This document shows, one piece after another, positions 25,061-33,168 of a stretch of 43,682 nucleotides of DNA (positions within the stretch are counted from its first letter, which is position 1; every line of letters begins with the position of its first letter). The notes under the pieces are model-generated. The model saw nothing but the letters and a program-made list of their open reading frames with translations. It searched no databases and was not told the origin of the DNA. The DNA comes from an uncultured Microbulbifer sp. (lineage in GTDB: Bacteria; Pseudomonadota; Gammaproteobacteria; Pseudomonadales; Cellvibrionaceae): positions 1 to 43,682 of the forward strand of contig NZ_CAJXKH010000020.1 in assembly GCF_913055755.1 (NCBI RefSeq). The letters are read 5' to 3'. The position numbers were made by a program, and so were the translations under genes.

Positions 25061-26071
25061 ATGCACACCACGACACCAGACAAGACCGAACAGATGATCG
25101 AACAACAGCAGCAGGCGCTGGCACAACTGCGCACCGAAATCGGCAAGGTGATTGTCGGCCAGCAGGATGTGGTGGAACAGATGCTGATCTGCCTGCTGGC
25201 GAAAGGCCATGCGCTGCTCGAAGGGGTACCGGGGCTGGGCAAGACACTGCTGGTGAAAACCCTGGCGGATGCCTCCAGCCTGGCATTCAAGCGGGTGCAG
25301 TTCACGCCGGACCTGATGCCCGGGGATATTCTCGGCAGTGAAATACTGGAAGAGGACCACTCAACCGGGAAGCGGTTTTTCAAATTCCAGGCGGGGCCGA
25401 TATTCACCAATATTCTGCTGGCAGATGAAATCAACCGCACACCGCCCAAGACCCAGGCCGCGCTGCTGGAATCCATGCAGGAATATTCGGTGACGGTGGC
25501 GGGCGAAACCATGGCGCTGCCGGACCCCTACTTTGTACTCGCCACCCAGAACCCCATCGAGCAGGCCGGTACCTACCCGCTGCCGGAGGCGCAGCTGGAC
25601 CGCTTTCTGCTGAATATCCACATCGACTATCCACAGGAGCAGGAAGAGGTGGCAATTCTGCGCGCGACCACCGGCGGCGCGCCAGAAAAACCACAGCCCT
25701 GCCTTGACGCCGCGCAGTTGCAGGCACTGCAGAAACTGGTGCGCGAAGTTTCGGTCAGCGATGATCTTTACCACTATGTCGCGCAACTGGTACGCGCCAC
25801 CCGCGCCGGAGACAATGCCGCGGCGCAGCCGGGGCAGTGGATCAAGTGGGGTGCCGGGCCCCGCGCCGGCCAGGCTCTGATTCTGGCAGCCAAGGCCCGC
25901 GCCTTCCTGCAGCAGCGCCTCGCGGTTACCCGCGCGGATATCCAGGCACTGCTGTTGCCGGTACTGCGCCATCGCATTCTGCTCAGCTTCCACGCCCAGG
26001 CGGACGGCGTCACCGTGCAGCAGGTGATCGACGAACTGGTACGTGCAGTGCCGGAACCCGGCAAAGACTGA
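25061..26071 (+). CDS. MoxR-family AAA+ ATPase
   Basis: Cytoplasmic AAA+ chaperone-like ATPase of the MoxR family, which works with vWA-domain partners in assembly or metal insertion of client complexes. The 336 residues show Walker A EGVPGLGKT (54-62), Walker B NILLADEINR (117-126), sensor 1 ATQNP (161-165) and the lid domain after about 225. It is followed by a DUF58/vWA protein, a BatA-like membrane protein and two further membrane proteins on the same strand with gaps or overlaps of a few bases, the classical MoxR operon plan. The exact MoxR subfamily cannot be fixed without a tree. Confidence 0.95.
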   Translation: MHTTTPDKTEQMIEQQQQALAQLRTEIGKVIVGQQDVVEQMLICLLAKGHALLEGVPGLGKTLLVKTLADASSLAFKRVQFTPDLMPGDILGSEILEEDHSTGKRFFKFQAGPIFTNILLADEINRTPPKTQAALLESMQEYSVTVAGETMALPDPYFVLATQNPIEQAGTYPLPEAQLDRFLLNIHIDYPQEQEEVAILRATTGGAPEKPQPCLDAAQLQALQKLVREVSVSDDLYHYVAQLVRATRAGDNAAAQPGQWIKWGAGPRAGQALILAAKARAFLQQRLAVTRADIQALLLPVLRHRILLSFHAQADGVTVQQVIDELVRAVPEPGKD

Positions 26072-26089
26072 TCACCGCGGAGTCTGGCA

Positions 26090-26989
26090 GTGCAACAACT
26101 GATCGATCCCCTGACGCTGGCGGCAACCCGCGACCTGGCGTGGCTTTCGCGGCATATCGCCGAAGGCATGTTGCTGGGTGTGCAACACAGCCAGCGTCGC
26201 GGCGCCGGCGTTGAGTTCCAGCAGTACCGCAGCTACGAACCCGGCGATTCCATTCGCAATATCGACTGGAAGCTGTATGCCCGCTCGGACCGCTACTACG
26301 TGCGCGAAGCAGATCAGGAGAGCCAGATGCATGTGTGTATCGTGCTGGATACCAGTGCCTCGATGCAGCAGCCCAGTTTTACCTATCCGGCGCTTCGCAA
26401 ACTGCAGTATGCCAAATGCTGGATCGCCACACTGTGCTGGCTGCTGTACCGCCAGGGCGACCGCTTCTCCCTGCTGGCGCTGAACGATGCCGGCATCCGG
26501 CGCGTGCCGGAGGGCCAGGGTGAAAGCCATCACCGGCGCATTGCGCTGGAACTGGAGCAACTCGAAGCCCATGGTCACTGGCCGGACGAGTCCCGGCTCG
26601 CCGCGGTGTGGCAGTATTTCGAACAGCCCTGCCAGGTGGTGCTGGTGAGCGACTTTTTCGAACAGCATGAAGGCGCTGCACAGTCCGCGTTTGCCGCCCG
26701 CCTGCACGCCGCCAACCGCCCCTGCCTGCCGCTGCAGATTCTGGTGGAGGCAGAAGAGACCTTTCCGTTCACCGGCGAACTGAAAATCCTCGACCCCGAG
26801 GGCAGCGGCATCCGCGAACTGGGCGCGCGACAACAGCGACAGGAATACCTGCGCGCATTTGCCGCGGCCCAAAGCCGGCTTCGCGCCCGCTTTGCCGCGC
26901 GGGAATGTCCGCTGACCACCAGCACCGTGGAAACACCGGTGGAGCAGTCGCTGCGCGCGTTTATCGGTGCCCACGGGAGGATTGGCTGA
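26090..26989 (+). CDS. DUF58 domain protein with vWA MIDAS motif
   Basis: DUF58 protein, the usual partner of MoxR ATPases. The 299 residues start with GTG 18 bases after moxR. The signature GVEFQQYRSYEPGDSIRNID (41-59) is followed by the vWA-like metal site D87-x-S89-x-S91 in LDTSASM. No membrane segment is present, unlike longer DUF58 proteins with N-terminal helices. vWA domains bind partner proteins through a divalent metal; here the partner is probably the MoxR ATPase and, through it, the membrane proteins encoded downstream. It overlaps or abuts the BatA-like gene (start one base after its stop). Confidence 0.93.
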   Translation: MQQLIDPLTLAATRDLAWLSRHIAEGMLLGVQHSQRRGAGVEFQQYRSYEPGDSIRNIDWKLYARSDRYYVREADQESQMHVCIVLDTSASMQQPSFTYPALRKLQYAKCWIATLCWLLYRQGDRFSLLALNDAGIRRVPEGQGESHHRRIALELEQLEAHGHWPDESRLAAVWQYFEQPCQVVLVSDFFEQHEGAAQSAFAARLHAANRPCLPLQILVEAEETFPFTGELKILDPEGSGIRELGARQQRQEYLRAFAAAQSRLRARFAARECPLTTSTVETPVEQSLRAFIGAHGRIG

Positions 26990-26990
26990 G

Positions 26991-28220
26991 ATGCCCGGCT
27001 ATACCGCCCTGCAGTGGCTGTCTCCCCAGTGGCTGTGGTTGCTGCTGGCCCTCACGGTTCCCGTGGCGATACACCTGGTACGCCGCAGCAAACCACGTGA
27101 GATCACCTTTGCCGCCGCGCAATGGTTGCTGGCAAAACACCAGCGCCGTCTCAACCGCTTGTTACTGCGCGACAAATGGCTACTGCTGCTGCGGCTGCTG
27201 TTGTTCATACTGCTGGCACTGCTACTGGCGCAGCCACTGCTGCAACGCGGCGCGCCGCCCACCGGGGATATCCTGCTGATAGATCCGCGCATTGAGCGCG
27301 CGGCGGCGGAAGAATTCCTCACCCGGCATCCGCAGTTTACAAACCCGCTGTGGCTACAGCGCCACCCGGCGCACTTTGCCGATTCCCCCCCGCAGGCTAC
27401 CGATCTCTGGTCGGCGTTGTCGCTCCTGGCAGGCCAGGGAAAGTTCCGACGGGCACATATCCTGCTGCGGGATTCGACGAACCCCAGCGGCCATGACGCC
27501 CTGCGGGTGAGCCCGCACTGGCAGTGGCACGCACTGCACAGAAACACACTGCACAGAAACACACTACACAATGACGCGCTCGCGGCACCCGATGGACTGC
27601 CGCGGATTGGCATTATTGGCTCCCCCCCGCCGTGGCTGCCAGCGGCCATCGAGCAGCTGGGCAAGTCACTGGGTACAGATCTTGCGGTGCAGGGATTAGA
27701 TGAAAACACCCTGCCCGCTGCCACCGAGGTCGACTGGCTGATCTACGACGGTGCCGGTGCTCTACCCGACGGCGTGCGCAGTTTTGTCGAGCGGGGAGGC
27801 TTGTTGATTACCGACCAGCGGATACAGGGAGAAAATCTGCCGGTATTCTCCCGCCTCGAATCCGACCCGCCGTTGGAAACCCTGACCCTCGGTCGCGGCA
27901 GCTGGTTGCGCTATGTGGACGACTGGCACAGCGTGGCATTTTTCCAGCGCACCGACCTGCCGTATCAGCTCTGGCAGCAGTGGCGCGCACAGGACTGGCC
28001 CCTGCAGCACCGCACGCGCGGCAATTGGTCCCTCGACAGCAATCCCGGCATTCCGGTGGCGGATACAGAAGTCGATAACGAAGAAAATGTGCCGGGTACG
28101 CAAGCTTTGCTGCTGCTCCTGGCGTTACTGTTACTGATCGAGCGCGGCGCGGTGCTGTTGCGCCGGCCAGCGGCGGCCACCGAATCAGTTCACGCTGGAG
28201 CGAGTGCCGATGTCCACTGA
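26991..28220 (+). CDS. BatA-like inner-membrane protein
   Basis: Membrane protein of the BatA/aerotolerance N-terminal family. From the ATG at 26991 it has 409 residues: two N-terminal helices (about 8-25 PQWLWLLLALTVPVAIHL and 60-80 KWLLLLRLLLFILLALLLA) with the typical VRRSKPREITFAA loop between them, then a periplasmic or cytoplasmic domain of about 290 residues, and a last helix TQALLLLLALLLLIERG near the C-terminus. I chose 26991 rather than an in-frame GTG at 26967 because GGGAGG lies about ten bases before it. A 15-bp tandem repeat encodes LHRNTLHRNT near residue 183. No vWA domain is evident. It overlaps the next gene by about 11 bases. Confidence 0.85.
   Translation: MPGYTALQWLSPQWLWLLLALTVPVAIHLVRRSKPREITFAAAQWLLAKHQRRLNRLLLRDKWLLLLRLLLFILLALLLAQPLLQRGAPPTGDILLIDPRIERAAAEEFLTRHPQFTNPLWLQRHPAHFADSPPQATDLWSALSLLAGQGKFRRAHILLRDSTNPSGHDALRVSPHWQWHALHRNTLHRNTLHNDALAAPDGLPRIGIIGSPPPWLPAAIEQLGKSLGTDLAVQGLDENTLPAATEVDWLIYDGAGALPDGVRSFVERGGLLITDQRIQGENLPVFSRLESDPPLETLTLGRGSWLRYVDDWHSVAFFQRTDLPYQLWQQWRAQDWPLQHRTRGNWSLDSNPGIPVADTEVDNEENVPGTQALLLLLALLLLIERGAVLLRRPAAATESVHAGASADVH
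27533..27577 (+). repeat. 15-bp tandem repeat inside the BatA-like gene
   Basis: ACTGCACAGAAACAC occurs twice in tandem (27533-27547, 27548-27562), with a decayed third unit to 27577. It encodes LHRNT units in frame, so changes in copy number would keep the reading frame. Confidence 0.8.
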
Positions 28221-30438
28221 TTCAATCCTGTTGCGACAAGTGGCACGGCGCTGGCGGGTCGCCAGCCTGCTGCCCTATTTCTGGTTTGCGCTTGCGATCT
28301 CGGCACTTGTATTTGCTGCCTGTCAGTTGCTCGCCTGGCCCAGCTGGCCGCTATTTGCGGTGGCAGGTTTCTCGCTGGTGGCGGCGCTGCTGGACCGGCA
28401 CTGGCGTCTACCGCTGAAAACGCTGTGCGCAAAACTGGATGCCAACTTTCCCGAACTGCAGGATAGCTGTGCGCTGCTGCTGGACCCGGTAAATGATCGT
28501 TCATATGCGCTGGTGCAACTGCAGCGGCGCCGCACCGCGAAAGCCCTGCGGGCACTGCGTGATGCGGGAAAGCTGCGCGGCTTTCGCCCCACCCCTTTGC
28601 GCAGCCCGCTGCTGGCGGCAACCGGTGCCTGTATCGGGCTGCTGTTGTATGTGGCACTGCAACAGTTTTCCGGCGCAGGTAATGCCGCCGTGCAGAGCGC
28701 GGATGGCGATGACGGCAGCGCGCGTGTCGGGGGTAGCGGAGCAATTGTCGCGGCGGTAACCGATATCGAGCCCCCGCCCTATACCGGCCTTGCGCCAAAC
28801 AGCCAATCCCTGCACGTGAAGGCAGCGGAACTGTCGCAGGGAACCTGGCACCTGACTCTGGATTCCGCGGTATTCGGGGTGCAGATGGTTGCCGCTCGCA
28901 AAAATTACGGATTTTCCCCGGTGGACCCGCTGCCCAGCCGCCGCTGGAACCTGACCCGCACCCTTCGGGAAACGGACTTTTACCAGCTGAGCCTGCTGGC
29001 TGCCCGGGGTACTGGCGAGGACGCCGAATATGTCGTGCTGCCGGAGATTTACAATATTGAAATTGTCCCCGACCAGCCGCCAGAATTTTCCTTCGACTAC
29101 CCGCGCGACACTGTCACCGTGGTCAATGTGGCCGCCGATAAGCAGTCCTCACCGCTCAATGTCAGTGTCCGGGTCAGTGACGACTTTGGCGTGCAGCAGA
29201 CCGATCTGCTGCTCACCCTGGCGAGCGGCAGTGGGGAAAATGTGCGCTTCCGCAATGAGCGCATTCCGTTGCAGGTCACAAGCGGTGAGCCGGCCAGTGC
29301 GCACTACCGTTTTAGCATTCCGGCGCAGCGCTACCAGATTGAACCCGGCGACGAACTTTACTGGTATCTGGAGTCCAGGGACAACCGCGCCCCGGATGCC
29401 AATGTGCAGAAGAGCCAGCACTTTATCGTACGCTGGCCCCAGCAGGAAATTTTCGGCCTCAGCGACACCGAGGGCATGGCAATAAAAATATTGCCGGAGT
29501 ATTTCCGCAGCCAGCGCCAGCTGATCATCGATACCGAAGCACTGCTGGAGGATGAAAACAACATCGGCGAAGACGAATTTCGCAAGCGTTCCGAATCACT
29601 GGCGTACGAACAGAATTTACTGCGTATGCGCTACGGCCGCTTTCTCGGTGAAGAAGATTCGGAACTGGAGCACGGCGGAGAATCCGGCGCGGCAGAAGCG
29701 CATTCGGAAGAACACACAGAAGGCGGGGCCGAGCGTGAAACAGAGCACCGCGGGCACGCTGACCATTCCGGGCACGATAATGATGGCGCAACGCAGCAGT
29801 TCGGTGATTCCGCCGGCGTCGTTGCCGCTGCCGGCCACCAGCACGACAGCTCGGAACACGCAACGCTGTTTGACCCCGAGACCAAGGAGCTGCTGCGCAA
29901 TGCCCTGAATGCCATGTGGAGCTCCTGGCGCGACCTGTCCATTGTCGAGCCGCGCGCGTCTCTCCCGGACCAACACGCCGCCCTGCGGTATATCAAGGAA
30001 GTGCAACAGGCTTCGCGCATCTACCTGCAGCGGGTGGGCTTCGAGGCGCCGGCACTGGACGAATCCCGTCGCCTGTCCGGCGAACACGAACCGGCAGACC
30101 CGCCCCGGGTCAGCGGACAGCGGGACGAAAGCGAGCAACAGCAACTGCTTGCACTGCTGAAAAATCTGCGCAGTGGAGAGCCGATCGCGGAAAGCGCGGC
30201 AGCGGACCTGCAGCAATTGCCCGCGCTGCGGGAAGAGCCATCGATCCGGGTCGAGCTGGCCAAGCAATTGCGGCGCTACCGGCAACAGCCCGGGTGCGCC
30301 AATTGCCGTCGCGAACTGGCCGCACTGTTGTATCAGTTACTGCCCCCACCGCAGCCGCAACCGTCGCTGCCGCGCTTCACACAGGAAGGCGCCTCCTATC
30401 GCAACTGGTTGCAACAGCAGGGAGGTGAAGGCCGATGA
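28210..30438 (+). CDS. Large membrane protein of the MoxR operon with His-rich insert (DUF4175-like)
   Basis: The 742-residue protein has two N-terminal helices (about 22-68, PYFWFALAISALVF and PLFAVAGFSLVAALL), a third near 140 (AATGACIGLLLYVAL), and then a long presumably periplasmic part. Ig-like beta-rich segments cover about 200-400 (PPEFSFDYPRDTVTVVN, LNVSVRVSDDFGV), a helical section follows, then a His/Glu/Gly-rich stretch at residues 488-550 with ten histidines, and a Gln-rich C-terminus with a CANC pair. The layout resembles DUF4175-type proteins in MoxR operons. I place the start at the ATG at 28210, with GGAG nine bases upstream, although a GTG at 28204 is also in frame. It overlaps both neighbours, indicating coupled translation. 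Confidence 0.8.
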   Translation: MSTDSILLRQVARRWRVASLLPYFWFALAISALVFAACQLLAWPSWPLFAVAGFSLVAALLDRHWRLPLKTLCAKLDANFPELQDSCALLLDPVNDRSYALVQLQRRRTAKALRALRDAGKLRGFRPTPLRSPLLAATGACIGLLLYVALQQFSGAGNAAVQSADGDDGSARVGGSGAIVAAVTDIEPPPYTGLAPNSQSLHVKAAELSQGTWHLTLDSAVFGVQMVAARKNYGFSPVDPLPSRRWNLTRTLRETDFYQLSLLAARGTGEDAEYVVLPEIYNIEIVPDQPPEFSFDYPRDTVTVVNVAADKQSSPLNVSVRVSDDFGVQQTDLLLTLASGSGENVRFRNERIPLQVTSGEPASAHYRFSIPAQRYQIEPGDELYWYLESRDNRAPDANVQKSQHFIVRWPQQEIFGLSDTEGMAIKILPEYFRSQRQLIIDTEALLEDENNIGEDEFRKRSESLAYEQNLLRMRYGRFLGEEDSELEHGGESGAAEAHSEEHTEGGAERETEHRGHADHSGHDNDGATQQFGDSAGVVAAAGHQHDSSEHATLFDPETKELLRNALNAMWSSWRDLSIVEPRASLPDQHAALRYIKEVQQASRIYLQRVGFEAPALDESRRLSGEHEPADPPRVSGQRDESEQQQLLALLKNLRSGEPIAESAAADLQQLPALREEPSIRVELAKQLRRYRQQPGCANCRRELAALLYQLLPPPQPQPSLPRFTQEGASYRNWLQQQGGEGR

Positions 30439-32159
30439 TGTTCTGGTTCAATCTCCTGTGCTTCGCGGGCATTTTGCTGTCGCTGGTTTTGATCGCGCGC
30501 CGGCGTACCGGCGTCGCAAAGCGACTGACCGCGGGGCTGATTCACGGTGCCATCTGGACCCTGCTGTGGTTCCTGGCGCAGCCACCCCTGTGGTTGCCCC
30601 GGGAAACGAAAGCCCTGTTACACAGCGAGCCGTTGGCACGGACAGAACTGCTCGCTGCAATTTCTCCGACACAGCTGCAGGCACTGCAGGCGCTCGAGGT
30701 TGCCGGTAACGGCTTCACTACCGACGCCCTGCGCGATCTGCCACCCGTGCGCCTCGCACTCTCGCCGGACTGGGATGCCGAAGCCTGGACTCTCGACTGG
30801 AACCGGGAACTCACTCTCGGTGACACCCTCGCGCTTGAAATCAGCCTGGTGGAAGGCCCAGCCACCACCCGCAGCCTGACCCTCGAGGATCCGTTTGGCA
30901 ATGCGGTAGATAGCGGAATTCTCTCGGCAGAAAATCCGCAGCTGGTACTGCGCGACCGACCCAGGATTGCGGGGCGCTGGGAATACCGCGTGCGCATCGA
31001 GCCCGCAGAAAGCGCAGTCGCTACAGACGAGACGACAGACGCGGAACCCCGCAGCGAGGTCCTGCCCCTGGTAGTACATCCACCGGAACGGCCCGCGGTG
31101 CTGCTGTGGTCCGCACGCCCCGGGTTCGAGACCGCCGCTCTGGCGCGCTGGCTGCGGCAGTCGGGCACCCCCGCACAGGTGGTGACACAACTGGCACCGG
31201 AAATGGTGCGCACCGAGACATTCAATGAATTTCAATTGCGCGAGGCCGGGCTCCTGGACGCGGATACGCCGTTTGACCTGTTGATTCTCGACAGCCGCCT
31301 GTGGCCGCAATTATCCCCACGCCAGCGCACCCGGTTGCGCACGCTTGCCAGCAAAAAATCCCTGCTGTGGCTGGTGCACAATGATTCCGGGACCGGCTTT
31401 GCCGATTACGCTCGTGCACAGGGTATGGAACTGCGGGGCGCTGCCGCGGCAAGTATCAGTTACCAATCCCTACCCGGATCCGCGCCAACGGAAATCCCGG
31501 AATTGAAACTGGTATCGTTTGAGCCGGCACAACGGGCTGGCGGGGACGCGCGCACAGTGGTGGGCGCACGGGATCTTTACTGGGCCCGCGTCCGGCCGCA
31601 GCAGTCACTGGGGTTTGTATTTTTCAACAACAGCTATCGCTGGCAGACTGCCGGCTTCGCCAATGAATTTTCCCACTTGTGGTCGCAGATTATTCGCCAG
31701 CAGCTCGCCTGGCGCGGCACCGAAGCCGCTACCCGCATGCGCGCCCCGCTACCCCGGACACACCAGCGTACAACCATTTGCAGCGGTGATTTTTCTGCGT
31801 CACAGCCACCGGAGTTATTTTCACTAGCCATTGAAAATGCCAACCCGGATAAACGTCCGCTGCCCACTGCGCGAGCAAACACTGACACATCCGGGCAGTG
31901 TTACGATTTCTGGCCACAGCAATCCGGTTGGCACGAGAGCGATGACGGTTTTGCATTTTATGTTTTTGATAAAACCAGCTGGCCCGAATGGCAGACGCGG
32001 CTCGCGCGCCAGGATTCCATGGGAATGGCCAGCGCAAGGCTGGGGACGGCAGAAAAAATCGAGTTATCCGGTCGCCCGATTCCGCGCTACTGGATTGCAC
32101 TGGTACTGCTGGCGTTACTGACAGCCACCTGGTGGCGGGAGCGCATCTACCTGCGCTGA
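30435..32159 (+). CDS. GATase-like membrane protein, last gene of the MoxR operon
   Basis: A 574-residue inner-membrane protein with two N-terminal helices (about 4-21 WFNLLCFAGILLSLVLIA and 34-50), a large soluble part and a C-terminal helix just before the end (YWIALVLLALLTATW). The middle (about 215-360, including PAVLLWSARPGFETAALARW and FDLLILDSRLWPQLS) has the alternating strand-helix pattern of class I glutamine amidotransferase-like or flavodoxin-like domains often seen in proteins of MoxR operons, but I see no clear catalytic cysteine-histidine pair. Its ATG overlaps the previous stop (ATGA). The operon ends here; hairpins after it belong to the facing fpr gene. Confidence 0.8.
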   Translation: MMFWFNLLCFAGILLSLVLIARRRTGVAKRLTAGLIHGAIWTLLWFLAQPPLWLPRETKALLHSEPLARTELLAAISPTQLQALQALEVAGNGFTTDALRDLPPVRLALSPDWDAEAWTLDWNRELTLGDTLALEISLVEGPATTRSLTLEDPFGNAVDSGILSAENPQLVLRDRPRIAGRWEYRVRIEPAESAVATDETTDAEPRSEVLPLVVHPPERPAVLLWSARPGFETAALARWLRQSGTPAQVVTQLAPEMVRTETFNEFQLREAGLLDADTPFDLLILDSRLWPQLSPRQRTRLRTLASKKSLLWLVHNDSGTGFADYARAQGMELRGAAAASISYQSLPGSAPTEIPELKLVSFEPAQRAGGDARTVVGARDLYWARVRPQQSLGFVFFNNSYRWQTAGFANEFSHLWSQIIRQQLAWRGTEAATRMRAPLPRTHQRTTICSGDFSASQPPELFSLAIENANPDKRPLPTARANTDTSGQCYDFWPQQSGWHESDDGFAFYVFDKTSWPEWQTRLARQDSMGMASARLGTAEKIELSGRPIPRYWIALVLLALLTATWWRERIYLR

Positions 32160-32186
32160 AGCAAAATCATTCAGAAAATTTGGCAC

Positions 32187-32209
32187 AAAAAAAACCACCC
32201 GCAGGGTGG
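32187..32209 (-). terminator. Intrinsic terminator of fpr (distal)
   Basis: On the minus strand CCACCC-TGC-GGGTGG (32209-32195) is followed by eight T (32194-32187). It is a good rho-independent terminator about 58 bases past the fpr stop and also stops antisense reading into the MoxR operon. Confidence 0.85.
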
Positions 32210-32234
32210 CTGTCAATACAGGGTTGGCCGTTCA

Positions 32235-32262
32235 CCGGTGCCCTGCCATTGCAGGGCACCGG
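32235..32262 (-). terminator. 12-bp perfect hairpin directly after fpr
   Basis: CCGGTGCCCTGC (32235-32246), loop CATT, GCAGGGCACCGG (32251-32262): a perfect 12-bp stem beginning four bases after the fpr stop codon. With the T-tract terminator 26 bases on, it makes a double stop for the fpr message or a stabilising 3' structure. Confidence 0.7.
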
Positions 32263-32266
32263 ATGA

Positions 32267-33043
32267 TTACTTCTCTACAAAGGCCCGCTCTATCACATAC
32301 TCGTGGGGCACCCCGGCGCGGGTTTCCCTGAAGCCCCAGTCGTCAAGAATCCTGGTGAGGTCTTTCAGCATTGCCGGCGAGCCGCACAGCATAAAGCGGT
32401 CTTCTTCCACATTCGGCGTGGGCAGGCCCAGGTCGCTGAAGATCTTGCCGGACAGCATCAGGTCGGTGAGGCGGCCGTTGTTGCGGTAGGGTTCGCGGGT
32501 CACTGTGGGGTAATACAGCAGGCCCTGTTTGACCATCTCGCCGAAGTACTCGTGCTCCGGCAGTTCCTTCTCAATGTAATCCTGGTACGCCAGCTCGGAC
32601 TGGAAGCGCACACCGTGGGTCAGGATCACCTGGTCGAAGCGCTCGTATACGTCCGGATCCTTGATGATGCTCATAAACGGCGCCAGACCGGTGCCGGTAG
32701 ACAGCAGCCACAGGCGCTTGCCCGGCAGCAGGTGGTCGGCAACCAGGGTTCCGGTGGGCTTGCGGCTGACAAAGATCTCGTCGCCGGGTTTGATTTTCTG
32801 CAGCTGCGAGGTCAGCGGGCCGTCCGGTACCTTGATGCTGAAAAACTCCAGCTCGTCCTCGTAATTGGCGCTGGCGATGGAATAGGCGCGCAACAGCGGG
32901 CGGCCATTGGGCTGCTCGAGGCCAATCATGGTGAAGTGGCCGTTTTCGAAACGAAAACCGGGGTCGCGACTGGTCTTGAAGCTGAACAGGGTGTCATTCC
33001 AATGATGGACTTCGAGCACCGTTTCCTTATTCAAATTCGACAT
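32267..33043 (-). CDS. fpr: Ferredoxin--NADP+ reductase
   Basis: FAD enzyme that passes electrons between NADPH and ferredoxin or flavodoxin, used in iron-sulfur repair and oxidative stress. The 258 residues contain the FAD motif RAYSIAS (52-58), the NADP region LWLLSTGTGLAPFMSII (about 110-126), FMLCGSPAML, and the family C-terminus FVEK. This is the bacterial subclass I size and ending. It is divergent from a FinR-like LysR gene, as in Pseudomonas, where FinR activates fpr under superoxide stress. Its 3' end has two hairpins. Confidence 0.95.
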   Translation of the reverse strand: MSNLNKETVLEVHHWNDTLFSFKTSRDPGFRFENGHFTMIGLEQPNGRPLLRAYSIASANYEDELEFFSIKVPDGPLTSQLQKIKPGDEIFVSRKPTGTLVADHLLPGKRLWLLSTGTGLAPFMSIIKDPDVYERFDQVILTHGVRFQSELAYQDYIEKELPEHEYFGEMVKQGLLYYPTVTREPYRNNGRLTDLMLSGKIFSDLGLPTPNVEEDRFMLCGSPAMLKDLTRILDDWGFRETRAGVPHEYVIERAFVEK

Positions 33044-33097
33044 AACAATATAACCACTTATTCCTGACCTTTTTGCTGGGTGAATTCTAGCGCTGGC

Positions 33098-33137
33098 ATA
33101 TCTATTGGCAAAATGGGATATTTCGATATTCGTTATC
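33098..33137. promoter_or_regulatory. Candidate LysR/FinR binding region between fpr and finR
   Basis: ATATC (33098-33102) and GATAT (33117-33121) are inverted 14 bases apart, and a further GATAT (33125-33129) and TTATC (33133-33137) follow. The cluster sits midway in the 125-base divergent region, as expected for a LysR regulator site. The exact binding sequence is an inference. Confidence 0.4.
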
Positions 33138-33168
33138 TGTTTTATTGATTATCCGCCAGGCCATTCTC

